Source of the DNA: Bombyx mori
Taxonomy: Eukaryota; Arthropoda; Insecta; Lepidoptera; Bombycidae
DNA: 64,000 nucleotides
Direction of reading: 5' to 3'
NCBI RefSeq assembly: GCF_030269925.1
Contig: NC_085131.1
Location: 11,579,501 to 11,643,500 of the forward strand
Positions 32,340 through 42,294 of this stretch are shown in pieces. The first letter of the stretch is position 1, and every line of letters starts with the position of its first letter. Position numbers and translations under genes: made by a program. A model generated the notes under the pieces. It had not been told where the DNA came from. It did not search any database and saw only the letters and a list, made by a program, of their open reading frames with translations.

Positions 32340-32690
32340 ATCGGTTGTCTGTAAAGTCGGCTTACTGACGAGAGTTTAACGTGACAACGTCATAAGAAAA
32401 TACTGATGGAATGGTTTCATTTTCCAAAAGATTTTTTTTATTTTATTTGGATATTTTGTATGGACAATTGACACCACATTCACTTTTCACTGAACTTCAT
32501 ACTTGACGAAAACATGTAAATTATTGCTATATAATGTATTATTGTATAGCAGCTGTCCATGCGGATGCATCGCTCACTCAAGTAGGAGCGCCTTAGAGCG
32601 AGGTAACGCCGTATGAGTCATGTTTTTTCGTGCGTGCAGCCGGCTCCATCGAATTATAAGACGTTGTCACGTCAAAAAATATACTAGAAA
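32340..32690 (+). repeat. Family J repeat, copy 2, with inner inverted repeat
   Basis: TCGGTTGTCTGTAAAGTCGG matches copy 1 at 21566. ACGTGACAACGTC (32379-32391) returns as its exact complement at 32660-32672, so the unit may be a MITE of about 300 bp. No ORF. Confidence 0.6.
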
Positions 32691-32699
32691 GGTAAGCTC

Positions 32700-33168
32700 T
32701 AAAAAATGCCAAAAACATAGGCCTTCATACATGATACGCTTGAAAAACAATAGACATAAAAAAATAGCACGAAACAGGAAATGGTCCGTTTTCTTCAAAT
32801 CGGTCACTATCTTCGTCGAAACGCACCCACAGCATGCGTGAAACAATGAAATCGGCAATGTGTTCGTGCGTCTAAGCTAATACACGAATGGTTTTTTTCG
32901 TGAGCAGCCTTGAAATATTACACCATACGATTCATACCCCACCCTGTATATATGCGTTCGAGTGCCAAGCAAAAACTAACAGATCAATAACCTGATATTT
33001 GTTGTGTGAACTTGTTATAACGTTTAGGGCTAATACATACCGTAAATCACTATTCGTAAGATACGTTTGAAACAAAAAAAAATCTTCAGAACTATTTAAA
33101 AAGAAACACAATGATCTTCCACCACAAGTATGTATATTTGTACTATTTTGAGCATCTCCCAAGGTTTT
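32700..33168. other. Unassigned sequence
   Basis: 73- and 63-aa frames without motifs on opposite strands. Nothing recognised. Confidence 0.35.
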
Positions 33169-33169
33169 T

Positions 33170-33417
33170 ACGGGTGGTAGGACGTCTTGTGAGTCCGCGC
33201 GGGTGGGTACCACCACCCTGCCTATTTTCTGCCGTGAAGCATTAATACGTTTCGGTTTGAAGGGTCGAGCAGCCATTGTACTGTAAAAAACTGAAACCTT
33301 AGAACTCATGTCCCGAGGTGGGTCGCGGCATTTACGTTGTAGATGTCTATGGGCACCGGTAACCACTTAGCACCAGGTGGGGCGTGAGCTCGTCCATCTA
33401 CCGAAGCAATAAAAAAA
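33170..33417 (+). mobile_element. Bm1-like SINE, 3' portion, variant subfamily
   Basis: GGTGGTAGGACGTCTTGTGA to CTACCGAAGCAATAAAAAAA. Differs by TGTACTGTAAAAAACTGA and GCGGCATTTACG, changes shared with 44752-44897 and partly with 59677-59879. Confidence 0.88.
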
Positions 33418-33667
33418 AGGTAATCTTTATATATGTATCTAGCTTCCAATATTATTAATCAGGTTACATCTCGAAGGAAGCGGTTGCTGTCGGTACACTA
33501 CAGCTAATACTAATTACTTAGTAGCTTTTGGGCTTATCCGTATTTATTCTCAAGGTACATAAACAGAATTAGTATAACTATAACTAGTTATATCAAACGC
33601 ATTATAAAAATGTTGGTAATGCTTTTCGGATTCGCGGTAGAAGTGGTTTAAACGCTGGTACTAATGT
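33418..33667. other. Unassigned sequence
   Basis: Nothing recognised. Confidence 0.35.
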
Positions 33668-33838
33668 TTTTTTTTACTGATTAGATGGGTGGACGAGCGC
33701 ACAGCCCACCTGGTGTTAACTTGAAACCTTAGAACTTATATCTCAATGTGGGTGGCGCACTTACGTTGTGGATGTCTATGGGTTCCAGTAACCACTTAAC
33801 ACCAGTGAACTCGTCCAACCATATAAGCAATAAAAAAA
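33668..33838. mobile_element. Head-to-head pair of Bm1-like SINE tails
   Basis: 33668-33720 is a minus-strand SINE 3' end (T-run, GATTAGATGGGTGGACGAGC, CCTGGTGTTAA). 33721-33838 is a plus-strand 3' end (TTGAAACCTTAGAACTTATA through ATAAGCAATAAAAAAAA). Both A-tails point outward, so the locus can form a hairpin. Confidence 0.85.
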
Positions 33839-34076
33839 AAAAGTTACATGTAGTTAATGTGTCACGTGTCCAAAATTTTTTCCACAGTTACATTACCACG
33901 GATGGGTATCCCAGGGTTCACAAATTAGCTTTGATTTGAGCAAGTAGCTCAAAAAAGCCTGAATCAGCATTAAATTTTAAGATTATTAGCGCCGACATAA
34001 GTTTTCGTGAACTTGATTTAAGAATACTATCCCTAAACAGTGTTCAACTTCGCGAATTATTATTGACTAGCGACCC

Positions 34077-34284
34077 GCCCTCGCCTCGCTCCGGAAACTG
34101 TAATTTATTATTGATCTCTCCACTATTTAATGGATGTTATTATATATATAAACCTTCCACTTCAATCACTCTATCTATTAAAAAAAACCGCATCAAAATC
34201 CGTTGCGTAGTTTTAAAGATTTAAGCATACATAGGGACAGATATAGGGACAGAGAAAGCGACTTTGTTTTATACTATGTAGTGA
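34077..34284 (-). mobile_element. Helitron-like element (family F)
   Basis: CTAG at 34077, GCGACCCGCCCTCGCC, CTGTAATTTATTATTGATC, and the far end ATACTATGTAGTGAA. Reverse of the copy at 13233-13446. Confidence 0.78.
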
Positions 34285-34610
34285 AGTATTATTGTTTATA
34301 TCTGTTATTATTCGGTAGTTCAGGTAGGTACAGAACGAGGTTAACCAAACTCTATTTGGGTCGACGGCCGCACGAGGCGACATCGCGACCCATTTACAAA
34401 AGATACACTTTCAACAATTTCCTCAGCTAAACAAACAAAAATTTGTCTTGCGACTGTGTAGGTAGAGAGAGCCCTTTCATCTATTTCGTCTACGCCACTT
34501 TAGCTAATACAGGAGCGTCTTAATTGAAAAGCGGTCATCTGGTTGTTAGGATAGGTACATAATTATTGATTGCTTTTATAAGATTTTATATACATGTATA
34601 TTTATTTGTA
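34285..34610. other. Unassigned sequence
   Basis: Includes GGTCGACGGCCGCACGAGG near 34358, a GC-rich island of about 40 bp. Nothing recognised. Confidence 0.35.
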
Positions 34611-35002
34611 CAAGTGGTCCCCCCGTAGTCGAAATTCGACTATAATTAATTGAAATTATAAGTTTGAATATTATTATACTTATTTAATCACAGATTTCGC
34701 CAAGACTACACTATAGACAAATAATATTAATTTATTCTCAATTTGACCACTAACTTTAAACAATAAGAAAAGTTTTACCCTAAACAAATAGTATACATGC
34801 GTGTGTGTCAAATACATGGTAGTGTGTGTAATGTTTTCTTTATTGATTTAATGTATCTTTCATGCATTATTTTAAAAAAATATTAGCATTGTGCACTTTT
34901 TCTCTATATTCTCTATAAATGTGGGAAATTTCAAACTCCTCCGTCCACGCAATTTTCTTAAAAAGGGGTACAAAGTTTTTACTTCACGTTTTAATTTAAG
35001 GA
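34611..35002 (-). mobile_element. Helitron (family C), diverged
   Basis: The terminal CTAG has become CAAG (34611), the hairpin AGTCGAAATTCGACT is intact, and several internal deletions shorten it to about 392 bp. The oldest of the family C copies here. Confidence 0.82.
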
Positions 35003-35182
35003 TTTACAACGTAATTTTCACTGACTGCAAGGCGTCGGCGAACTTGAAAATTTGTACACGCATTAAGGACCAATGACAATAAAGTAATTTTGTAAATTCG
35101 CTTAATATCCTTACCAGTAATAATAGGATAACATAAAAGGCATTAATTATTAGTTCGTTTTCCTATTCCAGGTAGGCGTGTT

Positions 35183-35595
35183 TTTAATACGCTTTTATTA
35201 GCTTCAGACGTATGTATGTTATGTAACGGAATCTTTGAACATGATTTTGACCCCTTCAAAACGTCGGATTAACTCGAAATTTGGCATACTTATTAAGTAC
35301 CGATGACAATTCAATATTTAAAAAAAAATTGAAAAAATTTAACTAAAAAATAAATAAAAAATATATAGGTTAAAAAAACTAAAAAAATACGCTGTTATAG
35401 AAAATCCAACTAAAAAATAAAAAATAAATTTTAATAAATTTGAATTAAAAATAGTGTAAAAAAAAACTATTTTATTGTAAAAAAGCCATATAAGATTGCC
35501 CTTGCCAAGCCATTGCCCATATAAGATACGAGCTCCAAGTTCCAGGTCAGGTTTTTTGTAAAACTCAATCAAAATCACATTTAACATTTAGTCTT
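35183..35595 (+). repeat. Family D interspersed repeat, copy 2
   Basis: ATACGCTTTTATTAGCTTCA, TTTGACCCCTTCAAAACGTC, GATGACAATTCAATATT, ending GCTCCAAGTTCCAGGTCAGG. Longer than copy 1 at 22970. The 82-aa minus frame inside it is a by-product of low-complexity A/T sequence. Confidence 0.68.
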
Positions 35596-35694
35596 CTTAA
35601 AAAAAGATCTTTTTGTATTTAGAGCGAAACCTGACCCTTTTCAATGACCCAAATTCACGAGCCTTTTCTAGTATTAGTATTACATGTTATTACT

Positions 35695-35955
35695 TTTTTA
35701 TTGCTTAGACGGCTGAACCAGCTCACGACCCAGCTGCTCTTAATGGTTATTGGAGCCCTCAAAATACCACTACTCATCTTGAGACTTGAGGTCTACGTCT
35801 CAATTGCTTAGTAATTACGCATCTTACAATTTAAAAATTATTCGTGAAGATGTCTTAAGTACGTATATCATTTGAAAAATTGGTACCTGCCAATGGGATT
35901 TGAATACCGGCACGGTCGTATCGATAGGAGTATAAGGGACATCTTAAATTTTAGT
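35695..35955 (-). mobile_element. Old Bm1-like SINE with tRNA-like head
   Basis: TTTTATTGCTTAGACGGCTG, AATTACGCATC, ATTTGAAAAATTGGTACCTG and a head with GGGATTTGAATACCGGC appear in SINE order. The middle of the body is deleted. Strongly diverged. Confidence 0.68.
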
Positions 35956-36245
35956 CCGCGATATCTTTTAAAAACTTTATTTAAAATAACTTAAGACATG
36001 CGTGGATGAAGGGCATATGATACGATTCGTTAATTTTGAGAAAACGGGCAACAAACTTGATACTTGTGCTTTTTCTTCGTACGTAACTCCTTCATTACAT
36101 GCAATTTCTAAAAATATCATTTAAACCCGGAGTATTAAGGTCTAATATGCTCTATAAGTACATAACACCTTCGATCAATGTTGAAACTCAAAAATCTTAA
36201 AAATGGTACTTAACCCCTTCATCCACTCATGTCTCCAATTAACTG

Positions 36246-36360
36246 TAGTAAAATTTTGAGTGGTTACCACGTGGCAAGAGAAGAGCTGGTCGCCCTGTAC
36301 ACACTTGGCGACGCACCGTGGACAGCGAGATGAAGACTGCCGTCCTGACCTGTTTGCTTA
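36246..36360 (+). pseudogene. Old LINE RT fragment, left half, split by a MITE
   Basis: Reads RGKRRAGRPVHTWRRTVDSE then MKTAV. This is the GRP...TWRR.....EM pattern of RTE/L2-like RT C termini. The rest of the same reading (W-S-D-V-K, DRVKWK) continues at 39775-39833, after 3.4 kb of inserted DNA. Confidence 0.75.
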
Positions 36361-36402
36361 GTGCGAGTTTTTTAACGTTTTCGATAGCGTAAAAGTTAAC
36401 GC

Positions 36403-36563
36403 ATTTTTTTTTTTATTGTTTAGATGGGTGAACGAGCTCACAGCCCACCTGGTGTTAAGTGGTTACTGGAGCCCATAGACATTTGCAACGTAAATGCGCC
36501 ACCCACCTTGAGATATAAGGTCTAAGATCTCAGTATAGTTACAAAGGCTGCCCTACCCTTCAA
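36403..36563 (-). mobile_element. Bm1-like SINE, left part, split by a LINE
   Basis: T-run and GTTTAGATGGGTGAACGAGC through GGCTGCCCTACCCTTCAAA. Normal copies continue with CCGAAACGC, which here appears at 39588 after the LINE A-tail. Confidence 0.92.
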
Positions 36564-39500
36564 AAAAAAGGAAAAGGGTTTTGTCGGCGATGCCCCATTC
36601 CATTCCACATTTAATGTGGATTTCAGCAATGTAAGGGGCCTACATAGTAACCTCGACGCCGTACACCACCATCTTGAGACGGCGCAGCCTGCCCTCCTTT
36701 TTCTGACGGAGACACAGATATCTGCTCCGGATGACACTTCGTACCTTGAATACCCCGGCTACGTATTGGAGCACAACTTCCTGCGTAAAGCCGGGGTGTG
36801 TGTATTCGTCCGGGCTGATGTCTGTTGTCGCCGTCTACGAGGCCTCGAACAACGGGACCTGTCCATCTTGTGGCTGCGCGTAGATCACGGGGGTTGTACC
36901 CGAGTCTACGCGTGCCTGTACAGGTCCCACAGCAGTGATGCAGGTTCAGCTCTGATAGAGCATGTGCAAGAGGGGACTAACCGCGTGCTTGAGCAGTACC
37001 CATCTGCGGAGGTGGTGGTTCTTGGAGATTTTAACGCTCACCACCAAGAGTGGTTGGGGTCCAGAACCACTGACCTCCCGGGTCGGGCTGCCTACGATTT
37101 CGCCCTGGCCTACGGCTTCTCCCAGCTGGTGACACAGCCCACCCGTGTCCCAGATATTGAGGGGCACGAGCCCTCTCTGTTGGACCTTCTGCTGACCACC
37201 AATCCGGCCGGATACAGTGTGGTGGTCGACGCTCCACTTGGATCGTCTGATCACTGCCTTATCCGTGCTGCGGTACCGATCTCTCGTCCTGGTCGTCGAA
37301 TGACGACCGGGTATCGAAGAGTTTGGCGGTATATGTCAGCAGATTGGGATGGGTTGCGTGAATTTTACGCATCCTACCCATGGGGGCGGCTCTGCTTTTC
37401 CTCTGGTGATCCTGACGTCTGTGCGGACCGACTTAAAAACGTGGTGCTTCGGGGGATGGAACTGTTCATTCCTTCTTCCGAGGTGCCCGTCGGGGGTCGC
37501 AGTGGACCCTGGTATAACAATGCCAGTCGGGACGCTGCACGCCTCAAGCGGTCCGCATACGCGGCATGGAATGATGCCAGGAGACGCCAGGATCCTAATA
37601 CCTCAGAGGAAAGGCGGAAATTAAACGCCGCTTCTAGGTCCTATAAGAGGGCTATTGCCAGGGCGAAGTCGGAGCACGTTGCCAGAATTGGCGAGCGGCT
37701 GAAGAGCTATCCCGCCGGGAGCCGTGCTTTCTGGTCGCTCGCTAAGGCTGCAGAAGGTAACTTCTGCAGGTCTAGTCTCCCACCACTACGCAAGTCTGAT
37801 GACAGTCTGGCCCATAGTGCGAAAGAGAAGGCTGACCTTCTGGTCAAACTCTTCGCCTCGAACTCGACTGTGGACGACGGGGGTGCCACACCACCGAACA
37901 TCCCCCGGTGTGACAGTTCCCTGCCGGAGATCTGCTTTACACAGTGTGCAGTCAGGCGGGAACTCCAACTCCTGGACGTCCATAAGTCGAGTGGGCCGGA
38001 CGGCATCCCTGCTGTGGTTCTGAAAAGGTGCGCCCCTGAGCTGACGCCTGCGCTAACGCGTTTGTATCGCCTCTCTTATTGCACTAACAGGGTTCCGTCT
38101 TCATGGAAGACCGCCCACGTCCACCCTATCCCCAAGAAGGGTGACCGGTCGGACCCATCGAGCTATAGGCCTATCGCGATAACTTCCTTGCTTTCCAAGG
38201 TGATGGAGCGAATTATAAATATACAACTCCTGAAGTATCTTGAAGATCGCCAGCTGATCAGTGACCGACAGTACGGTTTCCGTCACGGTCGCTCAGCTGG
38301 CGATCTTCTTGTATACCTTACTCACAGGTGGGCTGAAGCCTTGGAGAGCAAGGGCGAGGCTCTTGCTGTGAGCCTTGATATCGCGAAGGCCTTCGACAGG
38401 GTCTGGCATAGGGCACTTCTGTCGAAGCTACCATCTTACGGAATCCCCGAGGGTCTCTGCAAGTGGATCGCTAGCTTTTTGGATGGGCGGAGCATCACGG
38501 TCGTTGTAGACGGTGACTGTTCTGATACCATGACCATTAACGCTGGCGTTCCACAAGGTTCGGTGCTCTCCCCCACGCTTTTCATCCTGTATATCAATGA
38601 CATGCTGTCTATTGATAGCATGCATTGCTATGCGGATGACAGCACGGGGGATGCGCGATATATCGGCCATCAGAGTCTCTCTCGAAGCGTGGTGCAAGAG
38701 AGACGATCAAAACTTGTGTCTGAAGTGGAGAACTCTCTGGGGCGAGTCTCCAAATGGGGTGAATTGAACTTGGTTCAATTCAACCCGTTAAAGACACAAG
38801 TTTGCGCGTTCACTGCGAAGAAGGACCCCTTTGTCATGGCGCCGCAATTCCAAGGAGTATCCCTGCAACCTTCCGAGAGTATTGGGATACTTGGGGTCGA
38901 CATTTCGAGCGATGTCCAGTTTCGGAGTCATTTGGAAGGCAAAGCCAAGTTGGCGTCCAAAATGCTGGGAGTCCTCAACAGAGCGAAGCGGTACTTCACG
39001 CCTGGACAAAGGCTTCTGCTTTATAAAGCACAAGTCCGGCCTCGCGTGGAGTACTGCTCCCATCTCTGGGCCGGGGCTCCCAAATACCAGCTTCTTCCAT
39101 TTGACTCCATACAGAGGAGGGCCGTTCGGATTGTCGATAATCCCAGTCTCACGGATCGTTTGGAACCTCTGGGTCTGCGGAGGGACTTCGGTTCTCTCTG
39201 CATTTTATACCGTATGTTCCATGGGGAGTGCTCTGAGGAATTGTTCGAGATGATACCGGCATCTCGTTTTTACCATCGCACCGCCCGCCATCGGAGTAGA
39301 GTTCATCCGTACTACCTGGAGCCACTGCGGTCATCTACAGTGCGTTTCCAGAGATCTTTTTTGCCACGTACCATCCGGCTATGGAATGAGCTCCCCTCCA
39401 CGGTGTTTCCCGAGCGCTATGACATGTCCTTCTTCAAACGAGGCTTGTGGAGAGTATTAAGCGGTAGGCAGCGGCTTGGCTCTGCCCCTGGCATTGCTGA

Positions 39501-39587
39501 AGTCCATGGGCAACGGTAACCACTCACCATCAGGTGGGCCGTGTGCTCGTCTGCCTACAAGGGCAATAAAAAAAAAAAAAAAAAAAA
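36564..39587 (+). mobile_element. Family B non-LTR LINE, young, 5'-truncated
   Basis: About 3.0 kb from AAGGAAAAGGGTTTTGTCGG to a 19-A tail after GGGCAAT. It holds one long open frame and a 60-bp 3' UTR shared with seven other tails in the window. It sits inside a Bm1 copy at TTCAAA/AAACCG, so a short target duplication of A's is possible but hidden by the tail. The 5' UTR and first part of the protein are missing. Confidence 0.93.
36571..39519 (+). CDS. LINE endonuclease/reverse transcriptase (ORF2-type)
   Basis: Open for about 980 codons without a stop or frameshift. A codon-level start is not clear: the first in-frame candidate at 36616 is GTG, and the frame is open to the element's truncated 5' edge, so the true N-terminus is lost. 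Order of domains: APE-type endonuclease (about residues 1-220) with LTET, VVLGDFNAHH and SSDHCLI motifs; reverse transcriptase (about 440-730) with the palm motif DIAKAFDRVWH and the catalytic YADD; then a thumb and C-terminal region with LWNELPSTVFP. The protein nicks target DNA and copies its RNA there. Poly-A 3' end and overall pattern fit the Jockey/CR1 superfamily; the exact clade is not decided. Retained coding capacity means recent activity. Confidence 0.93.
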   Translation, partial: EKGFVGDAPFHSTFNVDFSNVRGLHSNLDAVHHHLETAQPALLFLTETQISAPDDTSYLEYPGYVLEHNFLRKAGVCVFVRADVCCRRLRGLEQRDLSILWLRVDHGGCTRVYACLYRSHSSDAGSALIEHVQEGTNRVLEQYPSAEVVVLGDFNAHHQEWLGSRTTDLPGRAAYDFALAYGFSQLVTQPTRVPDIEGHEPSLLDLLLTTNPAGYSVVVDAPLGSSDHCLIRAAVPISRPGRRMTTGYRRVWRYMSADWDGLREFYASYPWGRLCFSSGDPDVCADRLKNVVLRGMELFIPSSEVPVGGRSGPWYNNASRDAARLKRSAYAAWNDARRRQDPNTSEERRKLNAASRSYKRAIARAKSEHVARIGERLKSYPAGSRAFWSLAKAAEGNFCRSSLPPLRKSDDSLAHSAKEKADLLVKLFASNSTVDDGGATPPNIPRCDSSLPEICFTQCAVRRELQLLDVHKSSGPDGIPAVVLKRCAPELTPALTRLYRLSYCTNRVPSSWKTAHVHPIPKKGDRSDPSSYRPIAITSLLSKVMERIINIQLLKYLEDRQLISDRQYGFRHGRSAGDLLVYLTHRWAEALESKGEALAVSLDIAKAFDRVWHRALLSKLPSYGIPEGLCKWIASFLDGRSITVVVDGDCSDTMTINAGVPQGSVLSPTLFILYINDMLSIDSMHCYADDSTGDARYIGHQSLSRSVVQERRSKLVSEVENSLGRVSKWGELNLVQFNPLKTQVCAFTAKKDPFVMAPQFQGVSLQPSESIGILGVDISSDVQFRSHLEGKAKLASKMLGVLNRAKRYFTPGQRLLLYKAQVRPRVEYCSHLWAGAPKYQLLPFDSIQRRAVRIVDNPSLTDRLEPLGLRRDFGSLCILYRMFHGECSEELFEMIPASRFYHRTARHRSRVHPYYLEPLRSSTVRFQRSFLPRTIRLWNELPSTVFPERYDMSFFKRGLWRVLSGRQRLGSAPGIAEVHGQR

Positions 39588-39662
39588 CCGAAACGCACTA
39601 CTGCTTCACAGCAGAAATAGGCGGGGCGGTGGTACCTACCACAAGAGGTCCTACCACCAGTA
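39588..39662 (-). mobile_element. Bm1-like SINE, right part
   Basis: CCGAAACGCACTACTGCTTC through AGAGGTCCTACCACCAGTA. Continues the SINE broken at 36563. Confidence 0.9.
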
Positions 39663-39774
39663 AAAGTATGCAGTTGGAACGTTTGCCTACGTTTGCCGCT
39701 AGGGGCGCTGTTCCAGCTGCATACAAATTAGCGTTAACTTTTACGCTATCGAGAACGTTAAAAAACTCGCACTA

Positions 39775-39833
39775 AGCACACTGGAGCGATGTTAAAGAAG
39801 AATCGCAAGACAGGGTGAAGTGGAAACAACTTT
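39775..39833 (+). pseudogene. Old LINE RT fragment, right half
   Basis: GGAGCGATGTTAAAGAAGAA then GACAGGGTGAAGTGGAAACA gives W-S-D-V-K...DRVKWK, which follows the block at 36246-36360 in related proteins. A one-base frame change lies at the MITE junction or nearby. Confidence 0.72.
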
Positions 39834-40500
39834 TTTTTTATGATTGAAGGATTACTGGTGGCCCGGAGACCTTTCCGGTTTCACCAGGACAGGTGGGCGA
39901 GCAAAGGCTCCGCCAGGAGGGGTTGGATTTGCTAACAGCTACCCGAGCGCCTCCGAAGGAGACCTAACAACTCCAGAGTAGCTGCTTCGCGAATGAATCT
40001 ACTACCGGATCGGAATCGCGACCCGCTGAGAAGATCCGGCGAGAAACTCAGCGAGCTGATTCATGGGTTAGGTTGCACGGCGAACTCTTTGTCGAGTTCG
40101 ACGAGTACGGATACCGAGGTCCCTAAGCCTGCTCCTAGAGCTGAAGGCATCTAGTGCAAAGGTTATTGGATCTGATGGATCCGTAAGGACGTGTCTAGGG
40201 CGTCGACGGTGACTGGCTCCTGCATGATCAGGATTCGGGCAGTAGTCAGCGGCGGCTACGATAAGGCGATTATCATGACGCATAGCCTTATCGAAGTACC
40301 GTTCCGACGCTGACTTCATGTATTTCTGGATAGATTCGAGGCCCAGGTCGTCGTATAGGTCAACGTTCCTCACGAACCACGGAGCTCCGACGGCTAACCT
40401 GTAAAAGCGGGATTGTAGAGATTGAAGGGTGTCTATGTGTGGGAAACAACTTGTGAGGGCCCTACATATACCAGCGGGATACCCTAGGACTATTACCAAT
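39834..40500 (-). mobile_element. Jockey-type LINE (family G), longest copy
   Basis: T-run at 39830s, a 3' UTR variant (CTCCGCCAGGAGGGGTTGGA, CTACTACCGGATCGGAATCG, GATCCGGCGAGAAACTCAGC) and a coding end at 40068-40499. 5'-truncated at about 40500. Confidence 0.88.
40068..40499 (-). pseudogene. Jockey-type RT C-terminus
   Basis: 143 open codons: LQSLQSRFYRLAVGAPWFVR, NVDLYDDLGLESIQKYMKS, ASERYFDKAMRHDNRLIVAA, ending RRAT-stop. These are the conserved C-terminal blocks of Jockey-clade LINE RT proteins. The catalytic part is absent because of 5' truncation; the ATG at 40499 is incidental. Confidence 0.88.
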
Positions 40501-40924
40501 AACTTCTATATTTCACATAAAATTCGTGTATTTTTAGCTATTAATCATAATGTTTTTAGGCGTTAATAAAATATTTGAGTTTGGCGCATTTTTATTTCAT
40601 ATTTTTTCCTCGGTACAGTACTAAACCCGGTTTAGGGGTACGTTTGACGTGATAAACACAGATGTCTGTCTGCAAGGGTCGCGCGCTTCAGGAATATGCG
40701 AACACTTTTTGTAATACAAATGTTTTTTTTTTTGTGTAAACGGGCAGACGAAGGCTCCCTAATGCGAAGCCGCGTAGAAGGGATGTATACCTACATATAC
40801 TAATATCATAAATGTGTAGGTTTGCGTGTTCGGATATTTTAACTCGATGACGTAAAAAAGGCCTGAACCAACTCAGATGATATTAGGTACACATAAAAAG
40901 AGATAAAATCTATACATGAAATAA
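40501..40924. other. Unassigned sequence
   Basis: Contains TTTTTTTTTTTGTGTAAACG near 40720. Nothing recognised. Confidence 0.35.
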
Positions 40925-40925
40925 T

Positions 40926-41170
40926 CGGCCGTCTGGTGTTGTGGTAAGTGACATGGTCACTACACAAGGGGGTCGCGGGTTCGAATCCCGCCAAAGGAAG
41001 ATATTTGTATGATAAATGTCTTTTCCAGGGTTATGGATGTTTATTAAATATATGTGTGTGTATAATAAAAATCTTACATTTATTTCCGTTATCTGGTGCC
41101 TGTAATACAAGTTCTTTACGAACTTAGTACGGGACCAGTTAATGTGGCGTGATTGTTAGTAAATATTTAT
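40926..41170 (+). mobile_element. tRNA-derived SINE (second family), plus copy
   Basis: The head CGGCCGTCTGGTGTTGTGGT...GGGTTCGAATCCCGCC has A- and B-box-like blocks at tRNA spacing. The body GAAGATATTTGTATGATAAA ends in an (ATT)n stretch. The opposite-strand copy at 57660-57945 matches along its whole length. Not a host tRNA: the body is conserved beyond the tRNA part. Confidence 0.85.
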
Positions 41171-41379
41171 TTATTATTATTATTATTTTATTTATTATTA
41201 ATTCAGTGGATTACATATTAAATTATAGAAAAAACATCCTCTTTATTAAATACGACATCGTGTTCTCTGACACGATGTAACAACAGATCTACTTATAATT
41301 ACGGGTCTTGATTACTTGTAACGTGTTTCTTTATTTCTGAATTACAAATTTAACATGATTGAAACGTAACAAATGTTTT
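41171..41379. other. Unassigned sequence
   Basis: An inverted pair GACATCGTGTTCTCTGACACGATGT lies at 41250-41280 in two adjoining parts (10-bp stem). Nothing else. Confidence 0.35.
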
Positions 41380-41382
41380 CAT

Positions 41383-41820
41383 TTATTTATTGCTTAGATG
41401 GGTGGACGAGCTCACAGCCCACTTGGTGTTAAGTGGTTACTGATGCCCGTAGTAATCTACAACGTAAATTCGCCACCCACCTTGAGATATAAGTTTTAAG
41501 GTCTCAGTATAGTCACAACAGCTGCTCCACCCATCAAACTGAAACGGATTACTGCTTCACGGCTGAAATTGGCAGGGTCGTGGTACCTACCCGTGCGGAC
41601 TCACAAGAAGTCCTACCACCAGTAATTACGCAAATTATATTATTTTATAATTTTCCGGGTTTGATTTTTATTACACGATGGTATTCATTCAGTCAATCGT
41701 GAACATTCCTTAAGTACAAATTTCATTAGAAAAATTGGTACCCGCCTGCGAGATTCGAACACCGTTGCATCGCTAGATACGATTGCACCAGACTTCTTAT
41801 CCTTTAGGCCACGACGACTT
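41383..41820 (-). mobile_element. Bm1-like SINE, full length
   Basis: Body, middle section (CCGGGTTTGATTTTTATTAC, AATTGGTACCCGCCTGCGAG) and tRNA-like head (GATTCGAACACCG, CTTTAGGCCACGACGACTT) all present. About 438 bp. Confidence 0.87.
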
Positions 41821-42294
41821 CATTTCTTTTTCATGTCTTTCTATGGCTTGTATTCATGGATACAGACAATACCAAGTACGGTCAACTAAGAAAGGGTTGA
41901 GTACGAACCTGAATTATACGCATTAAAACTCTTAATGAGGACGATTTGTTTGTAGAAATTTTAGGAAAAGTTAGGGGAAGCTTAAAAATCCGCAATATAT
42001 TAAATGAGCGTTGTTGCCAACCCTAGGAACAAGTGCTGACCTGAATACGAGACTACACTTGCGTAAAACTAGTCACCAAAAATCGTAGCGAAGTCGTAGC
42101 AGAGCCGCAGTGCCGTATATAATATTTGCAATGGCGGGCCACATTCAACTGTTTCTGCGGAGCAAAGTTGAAATTTCTTTTGTTTTAATTTTAAGGTTAG
42201 AGTTTGTGAACTTAGAGAATAATTTCAAATAGTTTACTTTTCGCAAACTGTATAAGATGCTGTGTTGTTTTTTAGTAAAAAAAACTAGCTGACC
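41821..42294. other. Unassigned sequence
   Basis: Nothing recognised. Confidence 0.35.

Larger units (their letters stand above)
36361..39772 (+). mobile_element. MITE with 42-bp terminal inverted repeats, filled by later insertions
   Basis: Left end 36361-36402 (GTGCGAGTTTTTTAACG...) and right end 39731-39772 are complements with one mismatch in 42. TA lies on both sides (36359-36360, 39773-39774), which fits a Tc1/mariner-type target. Remaining MITE body at 39663-39730 has its own inverted repeat (GTATGCAGTTGGAAC and GTTCCAGCTGCATAC). Bm1 and a LINE fill the middle. Confidence 0.88.

Noticed and set aside
37724..38023. Several 60-100 aa frames overlapping the LINE ORF in other frames (37349-39334)
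   Set aside because: They lie entirely within the LINE RT frame, which has clear conserved motifs; the others do not.
40926..41000. Possible functional tRNA gene
   Set aside because: A second copy at 57660-57945 is conserved well past the tRNA-like part, so it is a SINE.
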